Of a stretch of 64,000 bases of DNA, positions 12,641-26,690 are shown piece by piece; position 1 is the first letter of the stretch, and each line of letters opens with the position of its first letter. The notes beneath the pieces were generated by a model. It saw only the letters and a list, made by a program, of their open reading frames with translations, was not told the DNA's origin and ran no database searches. Position numbers and translations under genes: made by a program. Source of the DNA: Symsagittifera roscoffensis (Eukaryota; Xenacoelomorpha; Acoela; Convolutidae); assembly GCF_963678635.1 (NCBI RefSeq), contig NC_087069.1, positions 30,854,776 through 30,918,775 on the forward strand, in the 5' to 3' direction.

Positions 12641-15600
12641 ATTCCTGTCAAGAGATCTAAGTCAAGTTAGAAGTCTCGATGAGTTATGCTAGAAATCTTT
12701 GAAAATTCTTGTCACGAGATCTAAGTCAAGAAGATATCTCGCTAAGTTAGGCTAGCAATCTCTGAAAATTAATGTCATGTTAGATATCTTGATAAACAAA
12801 ACAAGTAACCTCCGGAAAAAATCCTGTCACGAGATCTAAGTCAAAACAGAAATCTCGATAATTTAACCTAGAAATCCCTGAGTTTTCCTGTCACCAGATC
12901 TAAGTCAAATTGAATTTCTCATTAAGTTTAACTAGAAATCGTTGAAAGTTCTTCTCACGAGACGTAAATCAGTTTAGTAGTCTCGATGAGTTCGGCTAGC
13001 AATCTCTGAAATTTCCTGAAACGAGATCTAAGTCAAGTTAGAAATCTCGATAAGTTAAGCTAGAAATCTCTGTGATTTTCTGTCACCAAACTAAATCAAG
13101 TTCGAAAACTCGATTAGTTAAGCTAAAAAACTCTGATTATTTATGTCACCAGATGCATGTCACGTAGTAAATCTCATTTTATAAGCTAGCAATCTCTGAA
13201 AATTACTGTCACGAGATCTATGTCAAGTTAGATATCTTGATAAACAAAGCAAGGAACCTCCGGAAAAATTCCTGTCACGAGATTTAAGGCAAAACAGAAA
13301 TCTGGATAATTTAAGCTAGAAATCTCTGAGTTTTCCTGTCACCAGATCTAAGTCAAATTGAATTTCTCATTAAATTTAGCTAGAAAACTTTCAAAGTTCT
13401 TCTCATGAGATCTAAATCTGTTTAGTAGTCTCGATGAGTTTGGCTAGCAATCTCTGAAATTTCCTGAAACGAGATCTAAGTCATGTTAGAAATCTCGATA
13501 AGTTAAGCTAGAAATCTCTGAGAATTCCTGTCACCAGATTAAATCAAGTTCGAAAACTCGATTAGTTAAGCTAGAAATATCTGATAATTCCTGTCACCAG
13601 ACTAAATCAAAATCAAAAAATCGATTATTTTAGCTAGAAAACTCTGATTATTTCTGTCACCAGATGCAAGTCACGTAGTAAATCTCATTTAAAAAGATGG
13701 CAATCTCTGAAAATTACTGTCACGAGATCTATGTCAAGTTAGATATCTTGATAAACAAAGCAAGGAACGTCTGGAAAAAATCCTGTCACGAGATCTAAGT
13801 CAAAACAGAAATCTCGATAATTTAGACTAGAAATCTCTGAGTGTTCCTGTCACAAGATCTAAGTCAAATTGTATTTCTTATTAAGTTTAGCTAGAAATCT
13901 TTGAAAGTTCTTCTCACGAGATCTAAATCAGTTTAGTAGTCTCCATGAGTTCGGCTAGCAATCTCTGAAGTTTCCTGAAACGAGATCTAAGTCATGTTAG
14001 AAATCTCGATAAGTTAAGCTAAAAATTCTGATTATTTCTGTCACCAGATGCAATTCTCATAGTAAATCTCATTTAATAAGCTAGAAATCTCTGAAAATTC
14101 CTGTCACGAAATCTAAATCAAATAAACCTGTAACGAAAAACTTTCTTCACAATGCCTGTCACGAAAGTCTAGGTAGAAATCTCGATAAGTTAGGCAAGAA
14201 GTCTCTAAAATTTCCTGTCACGAGATCTAAGTCAAGAAGATCTCTTGCTAAGTTAAGTTAGAAGTCTCTGAAAATTCCTGTCACGAGATCTAAGTCAAGT
14301 TAGAAGTCTCGACGAGTTAAGCTAGAAATCTTTGAAAATTCTTGTCACGAGATCTAAGTCAAGAAGATATCTCGCTAAGTTAAGCTAGTAATCTCTGAAA
14401 ATTACTGTCACGAGATCTATGTCTTGTTAGATGTCTTTCCAAACAAAGCAAGGAACCTCCGGAAAAAATCCTGTCACGAGATCTAAGTCAAAACAGAAAT
14501 CTCGATAATTTAAGCTGGAACTCTCTGAGTTTTCCTGTCACCAGATCAAAGTCAAGTTGAATTTCTCATTAAGTTTAGCTAGAAACCTCTGAAAGTTCTT
14601 CTCACTAGATCTAAATCAGTTTAGTAGTCTCCTTGAGTTCGGCTAGCATTCTCTGAAGTTTCCTGAAACGAGATCTAAGTCATGTTAGAAATCTCTGAGA
14701 ATTCCTGTCACCAGACTAAATCAAGTTCGAAATCTCGATTAGTTGAGCCAGAAAAATCTGATAATTTCTGTCACCAGATGCAAGTCACGTAAAAAATCTC
14801 ATTGAGTTAAGCTAGAAACCTCTGAAAACTCCTGTCACGAGATCTAAATCAAATATGTAGTCTCGATGAGTTCGACTAGCAACCTATGAAAATTCCTGTC
14901 ACGAGATCTAAGTCAAGTTAGATATCGCGATAGGTTAAGCGGGATGATTCTCAGACTTTCTCTCACCAGATAAAAATCAAGTTACAAATCACGATGATTT
15001 AAGCAATAAATCTTTGAGATTTTCTGTCACCAGATCTAAGTCAAAGTGAAAATCTCGATGAGTTAAGCTAGAAATCTCTGAGAATTCTTGTCACCAGATT
15101 AATTCAAGTTCAAAATCTCGATTAGTTGAGATAGAAAACTCTGATAATTTCTCTAACCAGATGTAAGTCACGTAAGAAATCTAATTGAATTAAGCTAGAA
15201 TTATCTTTAAAAAATTTCTGTCACGTTAACTAAGTCAAGTTAGAAGTCTCGATGAATTCGGTTAGCAATCTCTGAAATGTCCTGTCAGGAGATCTAAGTC
15301 AAGTTAGATATCGCGATAGGTTAAGCTGGATGATTCTCAGACTTTCTCTCATCAGATAAAAATCAAGTTACAAATCACGATGATTTAAGCAAGAAATCTC
15401 TGAGATTTTCTGTCACCAGATCTAAGTCAAGTTGAAAACCTCATCAAATTAAGCTGGAAATCTCTGAAAACTCCTGTCATTAGATCTTAATCAAGTTAGA
15501 AACCTCAATGAAGTAGCCTAGCAATCTCTGAAAATTCATGTCACGATACCTATTTCATGTTTAAAATCCTGATAAATTAAGCTAGAAATCTCTGGAAAAA

Positions 15601-18600
15601 CCCTGTCACGAGATCTATGTCAAGTTAGAAATCTTGATACGTTCCTGCCGCCAGATCTAAGAAATTTTACTGAAATTAGCTAAAAATCTGTCACGAAAGG
15701 CAAGGTAGAAATCTCGATAAGTTAAGCAAGAAATCGCTGAAAACTCCAGTCACGAGATCTAAGTCACTTTAGAAGTCTCGATGAGTTAAGCTAGCAAAGT
15801 CTGAAAACTTCTGTCACGATATTTAAATCAAGTTGGAAGTTTCGGTAAATAAAGCCAGAAATCTCTGAAAATTCCTGTCACGAGACCTAAGTCAACTTAG
15901 AAATCTCGATAAATTAAGCTAGAAATCTCTCAAAACTCCTGTCAAGAGAAGAAATCTTGAAAGTTAGAAAGTTAAGCTAAATCTTAGAAAGTTAAGCTAA
16001 AATTCTCTGGAAAAAAAACCTGTCACGAGATCTAAGTCAAGATAGAAATCTCGACAAGATAAGCTAGAAATCTTTAGAAGTTCTTGTCACGAGATCTAAA
16101 TCAAATTAGTAGTCTCGATGAGTTCGACTAGCAATCTCTGAAATTTACTGTCACGAGATCTAAATCAAGTTAGAAATCTCGATAAGTTAAGATAGAAAGC
16201 TCTGAGAATTTCTGTCACCAGACTAAATCAAGTTCGAAATCTCGATTAGTTGAGCTAGAACACGTTTTCACCAGATGCAAGTCACGTAAAAAATCTCATT
16301 GAGTTAAGCTAGAAATCTCTGAAAATTCCTGTCACGAGATCTAAATCAAATATGTAGTCTCAATGAGTTCGGCTAGCAACCTATGAAAATTCCTGTCACG
16401 AGATCTAAGTCAAGTTAGATATTGCGATAGGTTAAGCTGGATGATTCTCAGACTTTCTCTCACCAGATAAAAATCAAGTTAAAATCACGATGATTTAAGC
16501 AAGAAATCTCTGAAATTTTCTGTCACCAGATCAAAGTCAAGTTGAATTTCTCATTAATTTTAGCGAGAAATCTTTGAAAGTTCTTCTCACGAGATCTAAA
16601 TCAAATTAGTAGTCCCGATGAGTTCGGCTAGCAATCTCTGAAATGTCCTGTAACGAGATCTAAGTCAAATAAGAAATCTCGATAAGTTAAGCTAGAAATC
16701 TCTGAGAATTCCTGTCACCATACTAAATCAAGTTCGAAGTCTCGATTAGTTGAGCTAGAAAACTCTGATAACTTTTGTCACCAGATGCAAGTCACGTAAA
16801 AAATCTCATCGAGTTAAGCTAGAAATTTCTGAAAATTCCTGTCCCGAGATTTAAGTCAAGTTAGAAATCGCGATTAGTTAAGCTGGAAGATTCTCAGAAT
16901 TTCTCTTACCAGATGTAAATCAAGTTACACATCTCGATGATTTAAGCTAGAAATCTCTGAGTTTTTCTTTCACCAGATCTAAGTTAAGTTGAAAATCTGA
17001 TTAAATTAAGCTAGAAATCTCTGAAAGTTCTTGTCACGAGATCTAAATCAAATTAGCAGTCTCGATTAGTTCGGCTAGCAATCTCTGAAATTTCCTGTCA
17101 TGAGATCTAAGTCAAATTAGAAATCTCGATAAGTTAAGCTAGAAACCTCTGAGAATTCCTGTCAACATACTAAATCAAGTTCGAAATCTCGATTAGTTGA
17201 GCTAGAAAACTCTGATAACTTCTGTCACCAGATGCAAGTCACGTAAAAAATATCATCGAGTTAAGCTAGAAATTTCTGAAAATTCCTGTCACGAGATTTA
17301 ATTCAGGTTAGAAATCGCGATTAGTTAAGCTGGAAGATTCTCAGAATTTCTCTTACCAGATGTAAATCAAGTTACACAGCTCGATGATTTAAGCTAGAAA
17401 TCTCTGAGTTTTTCTTTCACCAGATCTAAGTCAAGTTGAAAATCTGATTAAATTAAGCTAGAAATCTTTGAAAGTTCTTGTCACGAAATCTAAATCAAAT
17501 TAGCAGTCTCGATGAGTTCGGCTAGCAATCTCTGAAATTTCCTGTCATGAGATCTAAGTCAAGTTAGAAATCTCGATAAGTTAATCTAGAAATCTCTGAG
17601 AATTCTTGTAGCCAGACTAATTCAAGTTCGAAAACTCCATTAGTTGAGCTGGAAAACTCTGATAATTTCTGTCATCAGATGCAAGTCACGTGAAAAATCT
17701 CATTGAGTTAGGCTAGAAACCTCTGAAAATTCCTGTCAAGACATCTAAATCAAATAAGTAGTCTCGATGAGATCGGCTAGCAACCTCTGAAAATTCCTGT
17801 CACGAGATCTAAGTCAAGTTAGAAGTCGCGATTAGTTAAGCTGGAAGATTCTCAGAATTTCTATAACCAGATATAAATCAAGAAACAAATCTCTGAGTTT
17901 TTCTGTCACCGGATCTAAGTCAAGTTGAAAATCTCGATAAGTTAAGCCAGAAATCTCTGAGGATTCTTTTCAGCAGACTAATTCAAGTTCGAAGTTTCGA
18001 TTAGTTGAGCTAGAAAACTCTGATAATTTCTGTCACCAGATGTAAGTCACGAAAGAAATCTGATTGAGTTAAGCTAGAATTATCTGAAACTCCTGTCACT
18101 AGATCTAAGTCAAGTTAGAAGTCTCGATGAATTCGGCTAGCAATCTCTGAAAATTCCTGTCACGAGATCTAAATCAAATATGTAGTCTCGATGAGTTCGG
18201 CAAGCAATCTCTGAGATTTTCTGTCACCAGATCTAAGTCAAGTTGAAAATCTCATTATATTAAGCTACAAATCTCTGAAAACTCCTGTCACGAGATCTAA
18301 ATCTTGTTAGAAATCTCGATGAAGTAGGCTAGCAATCTCTGAAAATTCCTGTCACGATACCTATTTCATGTTAAAAATCCTGATAAATTAAGCTAGAAAT
18401 CTCTGTGAAAAGTCCTGTCACGACATTTATGTCAAGTTAGAAATCTTGATAAGTTCAGCTAAAATTCTCTGAGGATTCCTGCTGCCAGATCTAAGTCAAA
18501 TTAAAAAATCTTTCTGAAATTAGCTAAAAATCTGTCACGAAAGTCAATGTAGAAATCTCGATAAGTTAAGCTAGAAATCTCTGAGAATTCTTGTCACCCG

Positions 18601-21600
18601 ACTAATTCAAATTCGAAATCTCGATTAGTTGAGCTAGAAAACTCTGATAATTTCTGCCACCAGATGTAAGTCAGTTAGAAATCTGATTGAGTTAAGCTAG
18701 AATTATCTGAAAATTCCTGTCACGAGATCTAAGTCAAGTTAGAAGTCTCGATGAATTCGGCTAGCAATCTCTGAAAATTCCTGTCACGAGATCTAAATCA
18801 AATAAGTACTCTCGATGAGTTCGGCAAGCAATCTCTGAAATTTCCTGTCACGAGATCTAAGTCAAGTTAGAAATCGCGATAGGTTAAGCTGGATGATTCT
18901 CAGACTTTTTCTCACCAGATTAAAATCAAGTTACAAATCTCGATGATTTAAGCAACAAACCTCTGAGATTTTCTGTCACCAGATCTAAGTCAAGTTGAAA
19001 ACCTCATTAAATTAAGCTAGAAATCTCTGAAAACTCCTGTCACGAGATCTAAATCATGTTAGAAGTCTCGATGAAGTAGGCTAGCAATCTCTGAAAATTC
19101 CTGTCACGATACCTATTTCATGTTAAAAATCCTGATAAATTAAGCTAGAAATCTCTGGGAAAAATCCTGTCACGAGATCTATGTCAAGTTAGAAAACTTG
19201 ATAAGTTCAGCTAAAATTCTCTGAGAATTCCTGCCGCCAGATCTAAGTCAAACTAAAAAGTCTTACTGAAATTAGCTAAAAATCTGTCACGAAAGTCAAG
19301 GTAGAAATCTCGATAAGTTAAGCAAGAAATCGCTGAAAACTCCAGTCACGAGATCTAAGTCAAGTCAGAAGTCTCGATGAATTCGGCTAGCAATCTCTGA
19401 AAACTCCTGTCACGAGATCTAAATCAGATAAGTACTCTCGATGAGTTCGGCAAGCAATCTCTGAAATTTCCTGTCACGAGATCTAAGTCAAGTTGGAAAT
19501 CGCGATAGGTTAAACTGGATGTTTCTCAGACTTTCTCTCACCAGATAAAAATCAAGTTACAAATCTCGATGATTTAAGCTAGAAATCTTTGAGTTTTTCT
19601 GTCACCACATCTAAGTCAAGTTGAAAGTCTCGATAAGTTAAGCTAGAAATCTCTGAGAATTCTTGCCACCAGACTTTCTCTCACCAGATAAAAATAAAGA
19701 TACAAATCTCGATGATTTAAGCTAGAAATCTTTGAGTTTTTCTGTCACCACATCTAAGTCAAGTTGAAAGTCTCGATAAGTTAAGCTAGAAATCTCTGAG
19801 AATTCTTGCCACCAGACTAATTCAAGTTCGAAATCTCGATTAGTTGAGCCAGAAAAATCTGACAATTTATGTCACCAGATGTAAGTCAAGTTAGACATCT
19901 CGGAAGTTAAGCTAGCAGTTTCTGATAATTTTTGTCGCCAGGTGTAAGACACGTAAGAAATCTTGATGAGTTAAGCTAGCAATGTTTGAAAATTCTTGCC
20001 ACGAGGTCTAAGTCAAGGTAGAAATCTCGATAATTTAAGCAAGAAATCGCTGAAAACTCCAGTCACGAGATCAAAGTCAAGTTGAAAGTCTCGATAAGTT
20101 AAGCTAGAAATCTCTGAGAATTCTTGCCACCAGACTAATTCAAGTTCGAAATCTCGATTAGTTGAGCCAGAAAAATCTGATAATTTATGTCACCAGATGT
20201 AAGTCAAGTTAGACATCTCGGGAGTTAAGCTAGCAGTTTCTGATAATTTTTGTCGCCAGGTGTAAGACACGTAAGAAATCTTGATGAGTTAAGCTAGCAA
20301 TGTCTGAAAATTCCTGTCACGATATCTAAGTGAAGTTGGAAGTTTCGGTAAATTAAGCTAGAAATCTCTGAAAATTCCTGTCACGAGATCTAAGTCAACT
20401 TAGAAATCTCGATAAGTTAACTAGAAATCTCTCAAAACTCCTGTCACGAGAAGAAATCTCGAAAGTTAGAAAGTTAAGCTAAATCTTAGAAAGTTAAGCT
20501 AAAAATCTCTGGAAAAAAAAACCTGTCACAAGATCTAAGTCAAGATAGAAATCTCGATAATTTAAGCTAGAAATCTTTGAAAGTTCTTGTCACGAGATCT
20601 TAATTAAATTAGCAGTCTCGATGTGTTCGGCTAGCAATCTCTGAAATTTCCTGTCACGAGGTCTAAGTCAAGGTAGAAATCTCGATAAGTTAAGCAAGAA
20701 ATCTCTGAGAATTCTTGTCGCCAGACTAATTCAAGTTCGAAATCTCGATTAGTTGAGCTAGAAAACTCTGATATTTTCTGTCACCAGATGCAAGTCACGT
20801 AAAAAATCTCATTGAGTTAAGCTAGCAACCTCTGGAAACTCCTGTCACGAGATCTAAGTCAAACTAGAAGTCGCGATCAGTTAAGCTGGAAGATTCTCAG
20901 AATTTCTCTCACCAGATATAAATCAAGATACAAATCTCAATGATTTAAGCTAGAAATCTCTGAGATTTTCTTTCACCAGATCTAAGTCAAGTTGAAAGTC
21001 TGGATAAGTTAAGCTAGAAATCTCTGAGAATTCTTGCCACCAGACTAATTCAAGTTCACAATCTCGATTAGTTGAGCTAGAAAACTCTGATAACTTCTGT
21101 CACCAGATGTAAGTCACGTAAGAATTTTAATTGAGTTAAGCTAGAATTATCTGAATCTTCCAGTCACAAGAACTAAGTCAAGTTAGAAGTCTCGATGAAT
21201 TCGGCTAGCAATCTCTGAAAATTCCTGTCACGAGATCTAAATCAAATAAGTAGTCTCGATGAGTTCGGCTAGCAATCTCTGAAATTTCCTGTCACGAGAT
21301 CTAAGTCAAGTTAGAAATCGCGATAGGTTAAGCTGGATGATTCTCAGGTTTTCTCTCACTAGATAAAAATCAAGTTAGAAATCTCGATGATTTAAGCAAG
21401 AAATCTTTGAGATTTTCTGTCACCAGATCTAATTCAAGTTGAAAATCTCATTAAATTACGCTAGAAATCTCTGAAAGCTCCTGTCACGAGATCTAAATCA
21501 AGTTAGAAATCTCGATGAAGTACGCTAGCAACCTCTGAAAATTCCTGTCACGATACCTATTTCATGTTAAAAATCCTGATAAATTAAGCTAAAAATCTCT

Positions 21601-22863
21601 GGGAAAAATCCTGTCACGAGATATATGTCAAGTTAGAAATCTTGATAAGTTCAGCTAAAATTCTGTGAGATTTCCTGCCGCCAGATCTAAGTCAAATTAT
21701 AAAATCTATCTGAAATTAGCAAAAAATCTGTCACGAAAGTCAAGGTAGAAACCTCGATAAGTTAAGCAAGAAATCGCTGAAAACTCCAGTCACGAGTTCT
21801 AAGTCAACTTAGAAGTCTCGATGAGTTAAGCTAGCAAAGTCTGAAAATTTCTGTCACGATATCTATGTCAAGTTGGAAGTTTCGGTAAATTAAGCTAGAA
21901 ATCTCTGAAAAATCCTGTCACGAGCTCTAAGTCAACTTAGAAATCTCGATAAGTTAAGCTAGAAATCTCTCAAAACTCCTGTCACGAGAAGAAATCTTTA
22001 AAGTTAGTTAGTTAAGCTAAATCTTAGAAAGTTAAGCTAAAATTCTCTGGACAAAAAACCTGTCTCTAGATCTAAGTCAAGATAGACATCTCGATAAGTT
22101 AAGCTAGAAATCTTTGGGAATTCCTGTCATCAGATCTAATTTAAGTTCGAAATCTCAATAAGTTAAGCTAGAAGACTTAAGATAATTTCTGTCAACAGAT
22201 GCAAGTCACGTAAGAAACCTCATTAAGTTGAGCTAGAAATCTCGGGGAAAAAAACTTGTCACGAGATCTAAATCAAGTTAGAAATCTCGATAAGTTAAGC
22301 TAGAAATCTCTGAAAAATCCTATCACGAGATCTATTTCAAGTTAGAAACTTCAAAAGGTTACGCTTAAAATCGAAACTATCGTCGAATTTTCTTAATAGG
22401 TGGACCAAATTATCTTTTTTGAGCTCTCCCAAAGCACTAACAAGTTCCTGTTTTGGCCCCAATTTCTACGCCGCAGAAAATTTTCTCTTCAGCTTTAATA
22501 AAGGACAGGGCCAATGAAGAAACGGTATTCCATCCGTTAAACCCTTTGGAAGTACAGTTGTTGTAGACATATGAGGTTGAAACTCCACAAGCCGATACAG
22601 TCACGAAATTTTTGACTCACACATTTCCCATGAATTTAATTGATCAATAATTTGTCAAACTTGTTTTCGCGGCCTTATGTTTGTTTGTGTTTAGAGTTAT
22701 GTACAGTTCGAGCCACAATTCTTGTTTGAATTTTACGATGCGATATACTTTTGTATTTATTTTTGCTAAGGGAAACAAACGCGCAATACGCGGGACACAA
22801 GGATAATGCAATTATAATCAAGGATGTCAGTCGAATAAGCATATAATGTTTGGACTCATATAA

Positions 22864-22917
22864 TCAGTATATGTTTGAGTGCTACGAGATCAGTATGTGT
22901 TTGAGTGCTACGAAAAT
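22864..22917. repeat. Two-copy direct repeat
   Basis: ATCAGTATATGTTTGAGTGC followed by TACGAG is repeated immediately as ATCAGTATGTGTTTGAGTGC followed by TACGAA. The copies differ by one or two bases. Confidence 0.7.
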
Positions 22918-23002
22918 TTGTGGGGTTCGTCAGATGAAAATGGAGATCTCAAAAAGTTTCAAAAGTGTCACCCTTTGGGTCGGCAGGGGTCAAATTCTAA
23001 AC

Positions 23003-23022
23003 CTTAAATCTTAAGATTTAAG
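23003..23022. other. Perfect 20-bp palindrome
   Basis: CTTAAATCTTAAGATTTAAG equals its own reverse complement. It lies in non-satellite spacer DNA, and no function can be assigned. Confidence 0.8.
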
Positions 23023-26000
23023 AAGTTTTAAATCTCGATTAACGTTAGAAATCAAGCTAAGAACTTGATTAAAAATCTGGATTGAATTATACTCTAACTT
23101 AGTCGGTTTTTTTGTGTAGCATCGTTGCTCGAGTTGGTCCCAGAGATCTTTGCTTGCATGCGTTTTTTTGTTCTCGTCTTAGAGCCCGTGAGTTGATACA
23201 AAAAGTGGCTAAAATTTGGATTCAGACTCAGCTTCTTCTTTATCAGAGAGTTCAATTTAGGCCCGTTTTTTGCTCATCTGTTCTCGCAACTTCATTGATG
23301 GCAAGAGCAACTCGTCGGGCAACCTGTTTATAAGTATTGTACCGCCCGTGCCAATGTGTTTGACTCATGACTCGATCAAAATAGTCCAACATGTTTCAGA
23401 CATGGGTCGAACAGGGCCGAATTTTGGATGATAACACTCAATTCCAAAAAGTTTTAATTGCAAGCTATCTCCTAAAAATTTTGAGATGCGAGGATTTTTG
23501 TTGTAAGAGCGAATGAATTTCAGAAAAATTGTCAAAATCAAAGAATAACAATTATTGGATTATTAATCTGGTTGAATAATTAAAAAAGAATCCATGCTTA
23601 AATTTAAAATTTATAGAATTAACGCTGCACAATGATTTTTAAACTTTTGAACAACTTACAAAAACTCAACAGTAAAATAACCCTGAAAAGTCTTAATTAT
23701 AAACAATAAGAATCGAGTAACTCAAATTGTGTTCTAGTCAAACAAATTTGAAAAAAAACAACCAACTGACAGTTGGAAGAAAGCAATGAACGCAGGGAAA
23801 CAAAATTTTCAAAAAATTGACGATTTGAAATGTTACAAGTTTTACAAACACAAAAAAACTTGGAAATTTTAAAAATACAGATAAAAATTCCATCGAGGCT
23901 TTTCGAAGTTCAAGAAAAAATTTTTATAGCAGTTTATATGATAACACTAACCCAATTTGAAAAAACTGGACCAGTATTTAAAATTTTAACTCCACTGGGA
24001 AACTTGAGTATTAAAATCCACAGTAGAAACTGGAAGTCGAACAGATTTTTTGGGACCTTTTAACTTTTGCTGTTCGATAGTGGAGTTTGCTTTACTTTTA
24101 ACAACAGAAATGAACCTAACTTGAAAAAAATCAAATGCCGAACCTCGAAAAAATTAAATTAAAGGTTGAACAATTTTTTCAGGCCTTTTCCTGGAAAAAA
24201 AAATCACCAAAACTTATATGAGAGTCTTCACTAAGTTCCTTAGCATCGGCTTTAGCAATCCTTAGCATTAGCTGTACTTAATAGCTGGTTTTTGTTCTGA
24301 CCTGACTTTCAATTACGAAATTAAAGGAATGTTTGTGCTCGGGGTGATTTTTTTTTCGGACAAATTTCGACTTTTTGACTAGCAAATTTTGACATTATTT
24401 TTTTATCATTCAAAAAGTATTGTTGTCATGAGCTTAAATTTGAAAAGATATTTCACCTGTGATCTATTTTGTTGTAGAGTTATAAGGTTTTAAAGATTGG
24501 CAGCTCCTGCTCCCTGATATAAGTCTTGATAAGGTAAGCTAGAAATCTCGTGAACAAATCCTGTCACGATCTCTATGTCAAGTTAAAAATCTCGATAAAT
24601 TAAGCTAGAAAACTCCTGTCACCAGACCTAAGTCAAGTTAGAAGTCTCGATGATTTCAGCTAGAAGACTCTGATAATTTCTGTCGCAAGATGTAAGTCAC
24701 GTAAGATTTCTCATTGAGTTAGGCTAGAAATCTCTGAAAATTTCTGTCACGAGATCTAAGTTAAGTGAGAATTCTCGATAAGTTAAGCTAAAAACCTCTG
24801 GAAATTCCTGTCACGAGATCTATGTCTTGCTAGAAATCTCGATAAGTTAAGCTAGAAACCTCTGGAAATTCCTGTCACGAGATCTATGTCTTGCTAGAAA
24901 TCTCGATAAATTAAGCTGAAATCTCGGGGAAAAAATTCTGTCACCAAATTTAAGTTGATTTAAAAATCTCGACAAATTAATTTGGAAGAATCTGAGATTT
25001 TCTGTCACCAGATGTAAGTTAGGTTAAAAATCTCATTGAGTTAACCTAGAAATCTCGGAAAACATGTCACCAGATCTAATTCAAGTTAAAAATCGCGATA
25101 AATTTAGCTAGAAGACTCTGATAATTTCTGTCACCAGATATGAGTCAAGTTAGAAATATCATTGAGTTAAGCTTGAAACCTCTGAGAATTTCTGTCACAA
25201 GATTTAAGTCAAGTTAGTACTCATTTTCAGTTAAACTATAAACATCTGATAATCCACGTCACCAGATGTAACTCAAGTTAGAAATCTCATTGAGTTAAGC
25301 TAGAAATCTTTGAAATTTCCGGTCACGAGATCTAAGATATGTTGGAAAGCTCGAGAAACTAAGCAATAAGGCTAAAAATCTCATGTTCCCTGATATAAGT
25401 CTTGATAATCTAAGCTAGAAATCACGGGAAAAATCCTGTCACGAGATCTAACTCAAGTTAGAAATCTCGATAGGTTCTGCTAGAAGAATCTGAAAATTTC
25501 TGTGAACAGATATATGTCAAGTTAGAAATCTCATTTAGTTAAGCTGGAATCCAACTTAGAAATATCGATAATTTAAGCTAGAAGACTCTGAGATTTTCTG
25601 TCACCAGATGTGAGGTAAGATAGAAACCTCATTGAATTAAGCTAGAAATCTCTGACAATTCCTGTCACGCGATCTAAGTTATAATGGAAAGCTCGAGAAA
25701 TTAAGCTAAAATTCTCTGAAAGTTTATGTTACCTGATATAAGTCTTGACAATAAAAGCTAGAAATCTCGGGAAAACCTGTCACCAGATCTAATTCAAGGT
25801 AGAAATCTCGATGATTTTAGCAAGAAGACTCTGATAAATTCTTTCACCAGATACAAGTCAAGTTATAAATCTCATTGAGTTAAGCTAGAAATCTCTGAGA
25901 ATTTCTGTCACGAGATCTAATTTATGTTGGAATGCTTGAGAAATTAAGCTAAAAATCTCTAAAAGTTCCTGTTCCCTGATTTTAGTCTTGAAAATGAAAG

Positions 26001-26690
26001 CTAGAACCCTCGGGAAAACCTGTCACCAGATCTAATTCAAGGTAGAAATCTCGATGATTTTAGCAAGAAGACTCTGATAAATTCTTTCACCAGATACAAG
26101 TCAAGTTATAAATCTCATTGAGTTAAGCTAGAAATCTCTGAGAATTTCTGTCACAAAATTTAAGTCAAGTTAGTACTCATTTTCAGTTAAACTATAAACA
26201 TCTGATAATCCACGTCACCAGATGTAACTCAAGTTAGAAATCTCATTGAGTTAAGCTAGAAATCTTTGAAATTTCCGGTCACCAGATCTAAGATTTGTTG
26301 GAAAGCTCGAGAAACTAAGCAATAAGGCTAAAAATCTCATGTTCCCTGATATAAGTCTTGATAATCTAAGCTAGAAATCACGGGAAAAAATCCTGTCACG
26401 AGATCTAACTCAAGTTAGAAATCTCATTGAGTTCAGCTAAAAATCTTTGAAAACTCCGGTCACGAGAACTAAGATTTGTTGAAAAGCTCGAGAAATTAAG
26501 CAATTAAGCTGAAAATCTCATATTCCCCTATTTAAATCTTGATAATGTAAGCTAGAAATCACGGGAAAACCTGTCACCAGATCTAACTCAAGGTAGAAAT
26601 ATCGATGATTTTAGCAAGAAGACTCTGATAAATTCTTTCACCAGATACAAGTCAAGTTATAAATCTCATTGAGTTAAGCTAGAATTCTCT

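Larger units (their letters stand above)
2691..22370. repeat. 64-bp satellite array, left block
   Basis: A tandem satellite with a basic period of about 64 bp; for example CCTGTCAC starts at 5403 and again at 5467. A typical unit reads AAGTTAGAAATCTCGATAAG, then TTAAGCTAGAAATCTCTGAA, then AATTCCTGTCACGAGATCTAAGTC. The first two segments are themselves similar (AGTTAGAAATCTC and AGCTAGAAATCTC), and the third carries the near-inverse GAGATCTA, so the unit is roughly three sub-units of 21-22 bp. Units diverge by substitutions and small indels. Variant units containing CTGTTCCCTGATATAAGTCTTGA form a second class. No gene is seen. Confidence 0.93.
22371..24490. other. Non-satellite spacer without recognised gene
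   Basis: About 2.1 kb of AT-rich DNA interrupts the satellite. The only open frames longer than 70 codons (near 23112-23333 and 23830-24063, plus strand) have no recognisable domain and composition like their surroundings, so they are not called genes. The stretch holds a two-copy direct repeat of about 27 bp (ATCAGTATATGTTTGAGTGC near 22865, repeated near 22890) and a perfect 20-bp palindrome at 23003. It could be a fragment of another old element or of chromosomal DNA. Confidence 0.6.

Noticed and set aside
2691-22370. CRISPR-like array
   Set aside because: There are no constant repeats separated by unique spacers; all parts are diverged copies of one satellite unit, and the setting is an animal genome.
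23112-24063. Two plus-strand frames in the spacer
   Set aside because: Neither has a recognisable domain or start context, and both have the composition of the surrounding DNA.
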